A stretch of 64,000 nt of DNA, taken from the NCBI GenBank assembly GCA_032209605.1, contig JASFXZ010000110.1, positions 62,001 through 126,000 on the forward strand, given 5' to 3'. Source of the DNA: Mactromeris polynyma (Eukaryota > Mollusca > Bivalvia > Venerida > Mactridae). Both the position numbers and the translations under genes were made by a program. Numbering within the stretch: position 1 is the stretch's first letter; each line of letters begins with the position of its first letter. A model generated the notes under the pieces. It worked only from the letters and a program-made list of their open reading frames with translations. It had not been told where the DNA came from and searched no databases. Positions 12,801-23,432 of the stretch are shown here, one piece after another.

Positions 12801-15800
12801 ACAACTGTATTTTCAATTTTCAATTGGAGCAATTTTTAACTTCACTTTCATATTTTAACTCTATAATCCGACCAGCTCACAACAAATACTGTCTGAACCA
12901 TTGGTGGTCATAATATGGAGGTTAAATGTAATTCACATGTATGAATATTAAATGTTGTCCATATAATTGCTACATGTGAGACTGGTAATGTAAAATGTAT
13001 GTTAAATATATGTGTGTGTGACTAACATAACATTTAGTAACATGCCTTCGAGAGCTTCAATAAATGGCCGGATATATTCAATTCAACATTCCATCATAAA
13101 GGCCAAGCTTCAAATACAGGAGGAGGGGGGGGGGGGGGGGGGTAATATCAATAAACATCTCAACAATTTAGGGAATGTATCACAGTCTGCTTCACATGAA
13201 ATCCAATATCAGAGAAAATCCATGTGTCAAGTCAACTGCTACCAGTCTATCACATTCCTTCAGGCCATTGGTTATTTGTTCAATTGGTTTTCATGTCACC
13301 ATTGTCTCTAGTTTAATCCACAACAATCTGTTAATCTAAACAACTTTTTTTATTTCCACATTCCCTAAAACTTCTACTTAATTGAAAAGTTAAAAGCGTG
13401 AAATAATACATTTACTGTTGCATAATAAAACACCATGGTGAAAATTTTCTGTCCAAATTTAACCTGTTATTTCATGCATTGCAACTTGTTCAAAGCAGCC
13501 ATCTCTTGAACAACATACTCTCCTCAACAGCAGTATCATTTTTTCCTATAGTAAGAAATTTCTCTCTAGAACAATGACCTCTCAACAACAGCCAAAATAT
13601 ATATCACTCAAAGGGTGTTGCTCATGAAAGGTTGCACTTCACATAAATATAAGGAACTAGAAAGCGACATTTTTTAACCTAAAACCTGATTTGTTGTACA
13701 TTTTTTCTGCCTATACCTTAAACAGTCGGTAAATTCAATACAAGTAATGATTTCTTGATATATATATATGACCAATTAAACAAGTCTGACATTTTCAACA
13801 ACACTCCAGGCAGTATGTAAATATATTTTACTGATTTGTATTTTGAAGGGTAAATTTTGAGCGATACAAGCCTATCTGCCTTTTTACTTATATATACAGT
13901 TAAAACTTTTTCACTTTCACTCGTCGATTTGCTGATAAGTTATTTCACAACAGTAAAGTACATGATGTATGTATGCTACTATAACTAAAACTGATAGACC
14001 AATATTACGAAAATATTTTACATAAAAGAATCAATGAAAAACTGCTTTATTTTGTCTAAACCGGTGATACAGAAAACACATTTATACTGAATAGGGTGAA
14101 GATTTATTCAAATATCATATTAAGATGAATATATAACTACATACCTACAATTAGTACCAAACCATCTAATGAGTTAACCCTAAAGAAGGCAGCTGTATAA
14201 TATAATCATAATTGGATTAATTAGCTAAAACCATTTAATCATAAATAAGAAATTATCTTGAAAAAAGATGGTCAGCGCAATTTGAATTAAGGTTAAGATT
14301 TGTTGTGCAACATAAAAAATTGCTGATATGTTACGATTGCTGGTCACTCCAGAACCAAAATGGCTTTCGGTAAATTCACCGATATTCAGTGGATTTCAGT
14401 AAGGCATTGTACCCCTTATCGAGGTTAACCAATCTGCGTCAAGGTTACAAAGGTTCTTCGTTGAAGAGAAGTTGGTTTAGTGGTTAACATAAGATTTGAT
14501 TGGTTTACACAACACTGATATGCAATTAGCAAAGCCATGTTAGTACGGCTGCGCCGAAAAAAAGAAACATATTTAACAATTGAATGAAAAAATGTCACTT
14601 AACATCAGAGGTTAAAATATTAATCAGAGATCGAGTATTACATGTATAATTGATCTGTAACATTCATTATAATTTCTGTCCATTATGGTAAATGTGAACC
14701 ATAGCAACCCAGTTGCTAGGAGACCGATCAGGGAGGTACTGGTTATATGCTAATGAGTACAAGATCATTTGCAAATGAGGGTGATAATTATTGATACAAT
14801 ACAATATGTACTGATGTTTCCTATCATAGTGTTCATCTAAACTTGGTTCATTTGTCTGTAAGATTAGAAGGGACGAAGGATGTAATTAAAGTAACCCTCT
14901 TCCCTTTATCCTAGCCCAACTGTATTGGTATGGCAAATTAATGTCATGATTCACTGAAGGATAAAAACAAAACGCTGATAGTGATACAAACTGCAATTAG
15001 ACAGATAACATCATTTAACATTATACTAAATGTTAATTTACTTGATTTTAATGAAAGCTCATTTTCTAAACCTGGTTCATTTCATTTTAAATCTTGGCAA
15101 GAGTAGTTTAAAATGCTTATATTTATAAGTGGGTAAAGTAGTCAATATCCCCCCTGAAAAGGTTCCGAGTGGGGCAACTGTTATGCAGATTATGAACAAA
15201 AAAAATCCAACAAAAAAGGTTAATGGACAGATCAGATTCATTTTCAATGTCATTTTGAGGTTTAGGAAGCCCACAACTTTCAAATCCTGAAAGTCATAAG
15301 TATAGAATAGATCTCCATCCAAATACTTAAATGTATGGGTATGAATAGAAATAAAATCCAAACATACCAACCTAACTGTTTTTTCAGCATAGGACAGGAA
15401 GCATTTTGTCTAGTCTCACAATTGTCAATTACCTGGAATGCTAGTGAGTAATTGTGCAAAATTTGTGCATAACTTGACAGATGAGAATAATATGAATACT
15501 TTATATAACAGAGTTCCAAAGTTATCTTACATGAATTCATGTAAACTGCATATAGCACGGACAAAGAATGATAGATAATTATATAATACTCCCAAATGTG
15601 CAGTCCCAGTCATCCTGTGGTGATTGATTCAGTTGGCTACATTGACAATTCATTAATTAGATCAATGGATGATGCTACCTGCCACAGACAAGGAATTAAT
15701 CATTTAAATCTCAGGATGATTACATTGTAATAATCAATTAATGTTGTGTACTGGCATCAGGTGTTATGTAATGTCTACAATATGTCAGGGTCTCCAGATC

Positions 15801-18800
15801 TCTCGTTATTGCATTCTGCAGCAAATCAATGTTTCAATCAATCCAACCTCAATGTGTTCACATAGTTCCCACATCTACAATATTTACCTCCTTTGTTCTT
15901 AACTGTCGTCCATTTTGATGGGCAAAACTGATAAAAGAAAGCCCTTATAGGAGTAACTTCCAAATATGTGATAATTAAGAAATTACCACGAGAATTTGCA
16001 TGTGACAACCACTTTTTTTTCAACTTACTTAGCCAAATGCCCACACCAGCGTAATGAATAAGTTATTTTTTAAATATCAGATTAGTTTATCATTGGTTGC
16101 ATTATATTCCCTATAAACTTTAAAGGAAATTTGCCTATCAAAATGGCCGAAAATTTCGAACAAGGGAGGTAAATATTGTGGATGTGAGAACTATGTATAG
16201 GTTATCATCGTAATAATCTATTACTGCATTCAAAGGAAGTTTTTTGGGAGGGGGAATATCGTTTATCTACCATTCCAATCATCATATTACAGATCATCAT
16301 TTGTTTTATATTTTTTATGAATAATCAAAAACTAGTGCATGCAATGGAGATTATTTCAAGTCTGTGACATTCTTTACAACATAAATATAGTTTATATGAA
16401 AGATTGTGTCCCAATGGCTCAATAACCACTCCTATCCAATGTCTTTAAATTTACCAGTTGTTATAGAATCCTAAATCCTTTAACATCTTCAATTCTGTTT
16501 TGAGTAATTGTTGGGAAACTTATCAACAACTTTTCTTTTGTTTTTATGTTTTTTTATTCAACATCAAAAAGCTAACAAATTTGCTCATGAATTTAAATTT
16601 ATATTACCATTAGAATTTAATTTAAACGGAGGAAAAATGTATTAGCATTATCACAAAAAAATGTTTCTTTTCAAAGCAATAATTTGATATTGTCATCGTT
16701 ACAGAAACAGAAATACAATGCGAAATTCAATAGAATTCATGAAAATAAAATTATAATTTCATAAATTACTGGCATTTTCTTAATCATTTTCAGTGAGATA
16801 CTTACAGCAGATGTTGATCTTGATGATGGTGCAACGGTAAAGGAAAAGGCAAAAGCCCTAGACAACATACTACTTCTGCAGCCATCCCCTAATCACCGCA
16901 GGTCCCAGCTATCCCCTGATTCTCCCGGCAAGAGATTATCCAGGTCACTTGACAGAACAGAGGACAGGAAGTCCAAGAGTCTGGATGTTATGATGGACAG
17001 TGAAATGTCGAGGAGTATTGCGGACAGTATTACAGACACACAAGATGATATAACGGACAATCTTTCTATGTACAGGTATTACTTGAAAAATCCTGCCGTC
17101 CACCTCTATTAGCATAACCTCACAGCTGACTAATTTTCTACATTTAGTTTTGGCTTTCATCATGTTAATTATTTGATGTGTTCCACATAATCACTTTAAA
17201 ATATATTCATGCAGAAAGGTCAGGATAAGGTTAATTGGTTCGAACTATGCAACTACAAATATCTATCATTTCTCTAATTGTTTATCTATTTTGGAATCTT
17301 TTCAATTTTAATACGAAATTCTTCATAAATGAGACTTAATTCTGGTATTACAATATAATGACAAAAGTTTGAAGCTTACTGAGTTTATTTTAAGTGTATT
17401 ATTTCCAAGTTACTCAGGGGTTCCATTTGACCCTTGATTTGGCCCTTTGACCCCTGGAATTTCAGAAAAGCCACATTTTGACCCTCAAGCTTCACGCTGA
17501 AGGGGTCAATTTTTCTCTAAATTATTGGAAATTTGGCTATAAAATTGTAAAATTCAGTAAGAAATTACCAGACCCTTTAGATTCAGCATCCAGTGGAACC
17601 CCTGTTACTAATATTTGTTTTACTGTCGATTCTATTGTACACATGTAAATACAGTACGACGTCTCCATACCAGCCTTCTTTTCTGCAACATCTCTTCAAC
17701 AACAGTAGCAATTTTCCAGTCAGAAGAACTTAGTACTCTAAAGTAACAACTTTTCAATAGCTTCCAAAATCTGCATACCATATCACTAAGGATGTGGCTG
17801 TGTGAATGTTGCATTGCATCGCTGAGTGGCTAAATAATATGTTCTGATTTAAGGCAGGGACATTTAACAGTACACGTTTTTATTAAGTGAAAATTCCAAC
17901 ATCTGTACAATACATGGTTAAAATTTGTCAAATTTTTGTACTCTTAACCAAGAGAAATCGCACACCCACAGCAGGTTCTGGTATGACAGCATACTCGTGG
18001 CTTCTCAACTTATCTTACACGTACACCATAATCAGTGTTTAAAGTAGTGAATAATAAATTGTCTTAAATGTCAAAATAATCTCATCTTATCTCTAAACAT
18101 ATTTTTGAAGCTTAGATTTACAGGGTATTTTGCATGACGCACTAAGGTGACTTATGTTTTAAAATGAGTATCAGTTTTTAACTGTTAATAAAATAATATG
18201 ATGACCAATGACCGGACAGTGTTTTGAGCGATCATATTTTCAACAAGTGCATATTCCTTTATACATGGAAAGGCAATGTAGGTGGAAACTCTGTAAAACT
18301 AATATTTATCTCTCTGACAACAGAACCGATTGTGATCCGAAAAATGGGTAAATAATTGGTTCCTTCAAAATATAAGCAGTATATTTCCTAACATTTCAAC
18401 AATTTTCAAGCAATTTCCACCCTTTCTCTGAGGCCTTAAATGGGTTAATCTGTAATATAAGTGAACATAAAAATGTTCATGGTGTTAATTAGTTCAATTA
18501 CCCACACGCTTAATTACATTGTTGGAAAAATGCTTCTGAGAAAGAAAAAATTCAATGTTTGAAGATGAACAGACCAAATGCTGACTTATTATCTGATATT
18601 TTACGGTATGTTACAGCTCAACCATTTCTCAACCAATCAATCCAGACGTGGTGATAGCCGACTCTGATGAGGAAGATCAGTTTGCCGACATACAGAGAGG
18701 AACTAAGATACTTAAATCAGTGAGTGTGTAACTCTCAATCTAATTTTCAGCTCCCTATTACTGCTTCTGTTTTGCCATTTTTATCAAAGTACTAGAATTA

Positions 18801-21800
18801 CCAACTTAATAAATATGCACATCAACTACACCTTTCTATACTCTATATTAAGTTTAGGGGCATACACTTGTTACCTACCCAGACGGCTAGCTTGTCTAGT
18901 GTGTTAACAGTTTGACACCCCGCCAACAATGTTTTAGTAATTTGGAGACAGTGTCTATTTCTAGCAGACTACAGTGCTGCCACATTGTGACACCTGGGGT
19001 TGTCACCCAATCAGACTAATATGACACCAATCCAAATCAAGTTAATAGGCAAAACTACTCCTTCTGTAACTTGCATTTTAGCCTAAAACAGATTCTTGGC
19101 AAGCAAAGTATATAAGACTGAGTCAAGATCAGTAGATTAGAAGCTCTTCATGTTTTGCAATGTTTAATATTTACAGTTTCAGCGAGCGAAACCACCAAGA
19201 AATCGAAGTCCAGCTACCAGAACACCTAAAGGCAAAGTTAGAAAACATAGACAGGTGTGTACACCTTATAACCCTTAGTATAACATAAAGTAGGATCGTT
19301 TGTTCACTGTTTGTACTTGTACATAGTAAGGCGACTGCCTAAAAATGTGTAAATTTCTATATATATTGATATTCGATACTTGCCGCATCAATCAATACAT
19401 TAGTCATATCATGTCCGTCCACTATTTCCATAATTCAATCAACTTTTTTAGTATACAGTGAAGTTGGTAATTAAGAGAGAAATCTGTTTGCTGCAAAATA
19501 AGACCTTATAATTTATGTCCTTTTTGGTTTTTTAAATCACCATTGTAAGTGGTTTTAACTGAGGTGGTTTTGTACACAGAATAATCTTTACTAATTATAT
19601 TTGCATAGCATAAATATCCATAGCTCCTCAATACAAATTAAAAATGAGATAGTTAGGGTTATTTAAACAGGCAATTACAGTTGAAATATTCTTGACATTA
19701 TGTTTCACGAAATGAAAAAGACCTTGAAAAACCTTGAAATTATAGTTATTTTATTATCATATTCACGTGTGTTGGTATTTTTTTAACAAACTGATCAATG
19801 TAGCAATGGAATAAATAGTTTCATACTCTAAGATTTTCATGACATAGGTTTATTTGTGTTCGGTTTATGAGAAATTTACTTTCATCGGTGAACTATTTAC
19901 AGTATTACTTACATCCTAGATAAACATGATTCATTATTTTTAAGCAACAGGATACACCAATGTTATACACAGATAAGAATGATTTCTTTTCATTGAGTCA
20001 GACTTTCAATGTAAGGCCATAGTCATACAATGCGGAATTTTCAGACCAGAAGAAGTTGCGAAATCTTTCCACTAAGCTTCTTTGACTTCCTCAGAATTTT
20101 CATAACAACTGGTTATTTGATTTTCATCCTCAATTATATGCCAGCAAGTCAATTTATTCAAGTAGTCACTGACTTAAAAAAAAATAGTTTCTTAGTTCCT
20201 TACATAAATCCTTAAATAGGATACACAACAGAACTTTTTTATCTCTGTCAAAAGCCAACAGTTCATTCTTGATAGCAAGTTACTGGTTACCGCTATAATT
20301 ACATCCTTCCAAGGATGAATATCCGAGTTATTTTTATGGAAGTGAAATTTCCAACATGAGGGTCTTAGAAACCATACAAACATATATCATGTCCTAACTA
20401 GTTTAACAGATTGTCTGTAGCAAGTAAACACATGATAACAGGGAATGTGTAACATTGCACACACTGATCACCTACCTGCAACATGTGTACATGTATAAAT
20501 ATGTATGACTATGAATGTGCATTTATTATTGCACGATCATTTTCATATACCATAGGTTGGTTTTGCAAATATTTGGCAGCAAGTTGTTCTATGAATTAAT
20601 TAATTGCAGCCTAATTGTATTAACTTAATGTCATTTTCTTCCATGCTTAATTAAATCAACTCATTTATTGCATTTATTAGTATGTTCTAGAATCAATAGA
20701 TTGTATGGGTAACATGGTTAGAAACAATCCAATTTCAATACCAATGTTGACATATTGATATAACTCAAGAAATCACATGTTCACTGAGCCATAGTTACTA
20801 ATTTTCTAGTATCGATATACAGTTGGACCTCGTTTATAAGACAACCTTCAATCCGAATACTTGGTTTCATCCGAAAAAAATATCAGGTTCCGATGTACAA
20901 TGTACAAGTATCTTCCTAGGCAAATGGAATTGAAATGGGCTATTCGAAACCATGTATTATTCGAAAGAAAATTTTAGACCCGATGAATTCGAATGAACGA
21001 GGTCGGACTGTATTGTCAACTCTTTTTACTGGTTATATCACAGAACACACTTGTCCTTCAATGACACCCTTAATAGATCAACAGAAGATTGCATCTTATC
21101 CAATGAATACTGTTGTTATTTGTTTAATGTTGTTTCATCCAAAGGTCTCATTTTTCTCTTTATTTTAAGACACAGCCAGATGAAAGAAAATCCGAGTCTG
21201 TACAAGACCAGGAACCAGTGTCTCAATCATCCAATGTTCAACTGGGTACCAGCAGCTGTAAAACCAGCAGTTTAGAAAGGTCTGAACCAGAACACGGCAA
21301 GAGTGCTAGTAAAACTAACAGTCTAGATAAGTCAACCGGGTCCTTGGATGTACTTGATGCTACGTCTGAAAGTCCCTTATTAAAATCAAGTGATTTTAGT
21401 GACCTTGATTCTGATATGGCTACTAGTATTACCAGTATAGGAAGTGATATAGTAACTCCAACTAAACGAAAAGGAAGGTGTGCTAAACATAAAGATAGGA
21501 AGATAATTACTGCTGATGTTGTAATGAATAAAAATAGAGACATTAATGATGAAAGAAGTGAAGTGTCAAAAAGATATGAACCTAAGGTAGAGTCTCCTTT
21601 AGCAAAACGTAAGAATGGAAAGAAAAGTAATGGAGTAGAAGCCAATCAGAAAAGGTCATCAAAGGTTGTAAATGATGACAACGATCAGAACACATCCACT
21701 AATGTGAAAAGACTATCTGGTATTCCAGCAAAAGCTTCTAATAATATTTTCTATCTGATTGATCCAACAGTCAAGGACAAATGTAAATCTGTTGGGGACG

Positions 21801-23432
21801 TGACAAAATCGGAGGGAAAGAACACAGATGATTCAGAAGGTATTTATTTAGATTCTTATTCCAGCTTGTTGCCTTAAATATCACAAATAGCTAACTATTT
21901 TGACTTTTAAATACTGGAATTTGATTCATACTTAGGCATAGAAAAATATTGGTTATATAGTCATAAGTCGGTAGTTAGAATTTTGTATCAATATCTTTTC
22001 GGTACATTTAGGAACAGAGAGCACCATATCTGACTTTCATGATCTTTATTCTTAAAACATTTGGGCCTTAGAATATTGAATCATTAGTCAGATTCTGGTA
22101 CATGAAGAAAGCTTACATACGCTCGTGGGTTTTATAATACTTTATAAGTACTAAAATTCTGGGCCAAGACTTTTAGTAGATCAATTGGTAACACTAAAAC
22201 TAGAGCTGAAATTCAGTTCCTTGTAAATGATTATATACTTAAAGTAATATTATGCTCATTTTTTGTTCATTCATTTGTATACCTAAACAAGCATGAAAAA
22301 TACATTTCCTATAGTTAAAACATCAATAAAAATTTTTTAACAAAGAATGAACTTATAATGTATAGATCCGTACTTGTTGAAGAAAGATGTTTGTATGTCA
22401 TAAAAATTAAAAACAACTTACAGTTTTTGAACAATCAGGCTATTTTACAAGTTTTGTCAGTTAGTAATATGGTTACAAAAGGATATTTTCAATCAGTTAT
22501 ACATTGCAATGGTTCTTGAAGAGATATTTTAGCCAATGTAAGAACAATACAGGATGAAATCAATTAAAACATTTTATGTTCTTTAAATGCATTACATCAA
22601 AAAGATATACATGTGAACTTGAGATACCACCTTTACTTCAAAGTAAATCTGTTATCTCTTTAACAACATATGTATAAAGGGAGATGATTTTTTTTATAGG
22701 GGAAGCTCTCTTTATTTTATATTTTTATAAACATTCTATGCATTAAGACTGTTTATTGATAAAAATGAATGCTTCATCAGTGATTATTAAGTCAGGTGTA
22801 TTATAAAATTCATTCTAGAAAAGTTGTTGAAATCTGGTCATGAAAGTCAATACCCTTCAATTATCAATAATGATCAAACAAATTTGTATTTTCAGCCAAG
22901 AAACAAAAGCTTGAAAGTAGTGAAGGGAATGAGGTGAGGAGAATTGTAAAATAAAATAAAATATGTCACATTTAGACCTTTCAATAACTGCAAAATTTCT
23001 GAAAAAATAATTAAGTAACAGACCAATCATAAACAAGATTACTAATGATTTTTGTACAATCTAAGTGTACAACCAATTTAAATACAGTATGAGACCGTTC
23101 CGTTTGTTTTTATGCTGATTTGAGAACTTTTATACCGGTATGGTAATTTTGGCATTCAGTTGACCTACCTAGTGTTCCCACCAGTACTATCTGTTCTTCA
23201 GCAAGCATGGACAATTTTCACCAAGAGGATAATTTGTAATCATAAAACAGCAGTTCAGTAAGGATTGGAATATAAAAGAATCATCATTCAGGGTTTCAGT
23301 TTGAAGTTGTGATTGCAATTACCTGAATATATATCTCGTTTCTCTCAATTTAATTGTGATGCTTTTTTTCAGACAAGCGAGTCACTTAGTCCAGTCAAGC
23401 GTGAAAGGACATTTTCCGACCCCAGAAAGTGA
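6816..23432 (+). CDS. Single-pass membrane protein with long basic, serine-rich cytoplasmic tail; seven exons, family not recognised
   Basis: Seven exons join in phase: 6816-7669, 16794-17075, 18617-18719, 19177-19254, 21170-21839, 22896-22933 and 23373-23432. They total 2,085 nt, or 694 residues plus TGA. The chosen ATG has a good context (A at -3, G at +4) and opens a hydrophobic signal peptide of about 30 residues (MVFVQHLILCIMLWLDVLVI). An extracellular part of about 200 residues has no cysteine pattern or known domain. A transmembrane segment at about residues 229-247 (TAVMALVILCSLGMVGGVF) runs into a GCCCQKKK juxtamembrane motif, a likely palmitoylation site. The remaining 440 or so cytoplasmic residues are polar and probably disordered, with basic clusters (TPTKRKGRCAKHKDRK, KGKVRKHRQ, AKRKNGKK) and SP-type phosphorylation-like sites. 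Intron 1 is 9.1 kb and contains a hAT-type element. Splice junctions are canonical. A type I membrane topology is inferred. I do not recognise an orthologue. Confidence 0.82.
9370..9530 (-). mobile_element. tRNA-headed SINE fragment (Ile-like head)
   Basis: On the minus strand the text reads 'cctgactcctgatccgaag' followed by 'tgtgagtttgagcccc', which resembles a tRNA anticodon arm and a B box. A body with 'gagtactggtt' follows. A second copy of the same family lies at about 60285-60400. It sits in intron 1 of the membrane-protein gene. Exact ends and target duplication were not resolved. Confidence 0.55.
9889..10208. repeat. 27-bp minisatellite, about 12 near-identical copies
   Basis: The unit 'tatcagtaccctatttacc' + 'atacgttc' repeats about 11.9 times with no visible differences between copies; the last is partial. 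The period is a multiple of three and lacks stops on both strands, so it produces spurious open frames (a VPYLPYVLS repeat on plus, a MVNRVLIER repeat on minus). It lies in intron 1 of the membrane-protein gene. The uniformity suggests a young or homogenised array. Confidence 0.97.
10285..10490 (-). mobile_element. tRNA-derived SINE (Leu/Ser-like head)
   Basis: Read on the minus strand, this has 'aaggccgagtggttttagtc', an A-box like that of Leu/Ser tRNAs, then 'gattccaatccc', a weak B box. A non-tRNA body follows, ending near 'cttcccccgcccttaggtag'. It does not fold as a full tRNA. It lies just downstream of the 27-bp array, inside intron 1 of the membrane-protein gene. Confidence 0.5.
10801..11912. 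mobile_element. Non-autonomous hAT-type DNA transposon with 8-bp target duplication
   Basis: The element spans 10809-11904 (1,096 bp). It is flanked by perfect 8-bp direct repeats GTATATAC at 10801-10808 and 11905-11912. The ends are inverted: 'tagggatgtcaacgaat' on the left and 'attcgttgacatcccta' on the right. Inside each end are overlapping runs of 'cgaatattcg'. TAGGG-type ends plus an 8-bp duplication fit the hAT superfamily. No transposase frame is present; the longest internal frame is 62 codons. It depends on a transposase made elsewhere, or is dead. It sits in intron 1 of the membrane-protein gene. Confidence 0.92.
12480..12715 (+). repeat. Fragment of dispersed 'ggggccataactc' repeat
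   Basis: The text 'aaaaggggccataactcacc' and the tail 'gatgacaatcagctcatctg' resemble a widespread, degenerate bivalve repeat family. Related pieces lie at 27263-27500 and 33921-34046. No coding capacity is visible. The family link rests on shared words and memory of bivalve genomes. Confidence 0.45.
13123..13142 (+). repeat. Poly-G run of about 18-20 bases
   Basis: A near-pure G homopolymer follows 'caggagga', with G also continuing just before 'taatatc'. Such runs form G-quadruplexes and are often mis-sized in sequencing, so the exact length is doubtful. Confidence 0.9.
13498..13640 (+). repeat. Dispersed MITE-like repeat, 'cctctcaacaacagcc' family, copy 1
   Basis: It contains 'tctctagaacaatgacctct' and 'caacaacagcc', then 'aagggtgttgctc' and 'gaaaggttgcact'. 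The two halves are roughly inverted (acctctcaa against ttgctcatgaaaggt). Related copies are at about 17640-17820, 55665-55845 and 63880-64000. Noncoding. Confidence 0.6.
14255..14565 (+). repeat. Dispersed repeat, copy 2 of 2
   Basis: Second copy of the sequence at 3725-4045, in the same orientation, about 10.5 kb away. It lies in intron 1 of the membrane-protein gene. It carries several small indels relative to copy 1, for example 'gaattaaggtt' against 'gaaggtt'. Confidence 0.8.
17415..17604. mobile_element. Foldback MITE, CAGGGGTTCCA ends
   Basis: The left end 'caggggttccat' is mirrored by the right end 'agtggaacccctg', enclosing about 190 bp. TTACT flanks both sides (17410-17414 and 17605-17609), a candidate 5-bp target duplication. 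It has no coding capacity. It lies in the intron after the 16794-17075 exon of the membrane-protein gene. Confidence 0.65.
17640..17820 (+). repeat. Dispersed MITE-like repeat, 'cctctcaacaacagcc' family, copy 2
   Basis: A diverged copy with 'catctcttcaacaacagtag', 'ctctaaagtaacaactt' and 'tgaatgttgcattgca' in the same order as the copy at 13498. Intronic and noncoding. Confidence 0.5.
20818..21012. mobile_element. Pogo-like MITE with TA target duplication
   Basis: The left end 'cagttggacctcgttt' (from 20820) and the right end 'aacgaggtcggactg' (to 21010) are inverted copies. TA flanks each side at 20818-20819 and 21011-21012. The length is 191 bp, with no coding capacity. CAGT ends plus TA fit the pogo/Tigger group of Tc1-mariner elements. 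It ends about 160 bp before the 3' splice site of the 21170 exon. Confidence 0.8.

Noticed and set aside
21238..21645. 135-codon minus-strand frame
   Set aside because: Shadow of the serine-rich exon 21170-21839 of the plus-strand membrane-protein gene.
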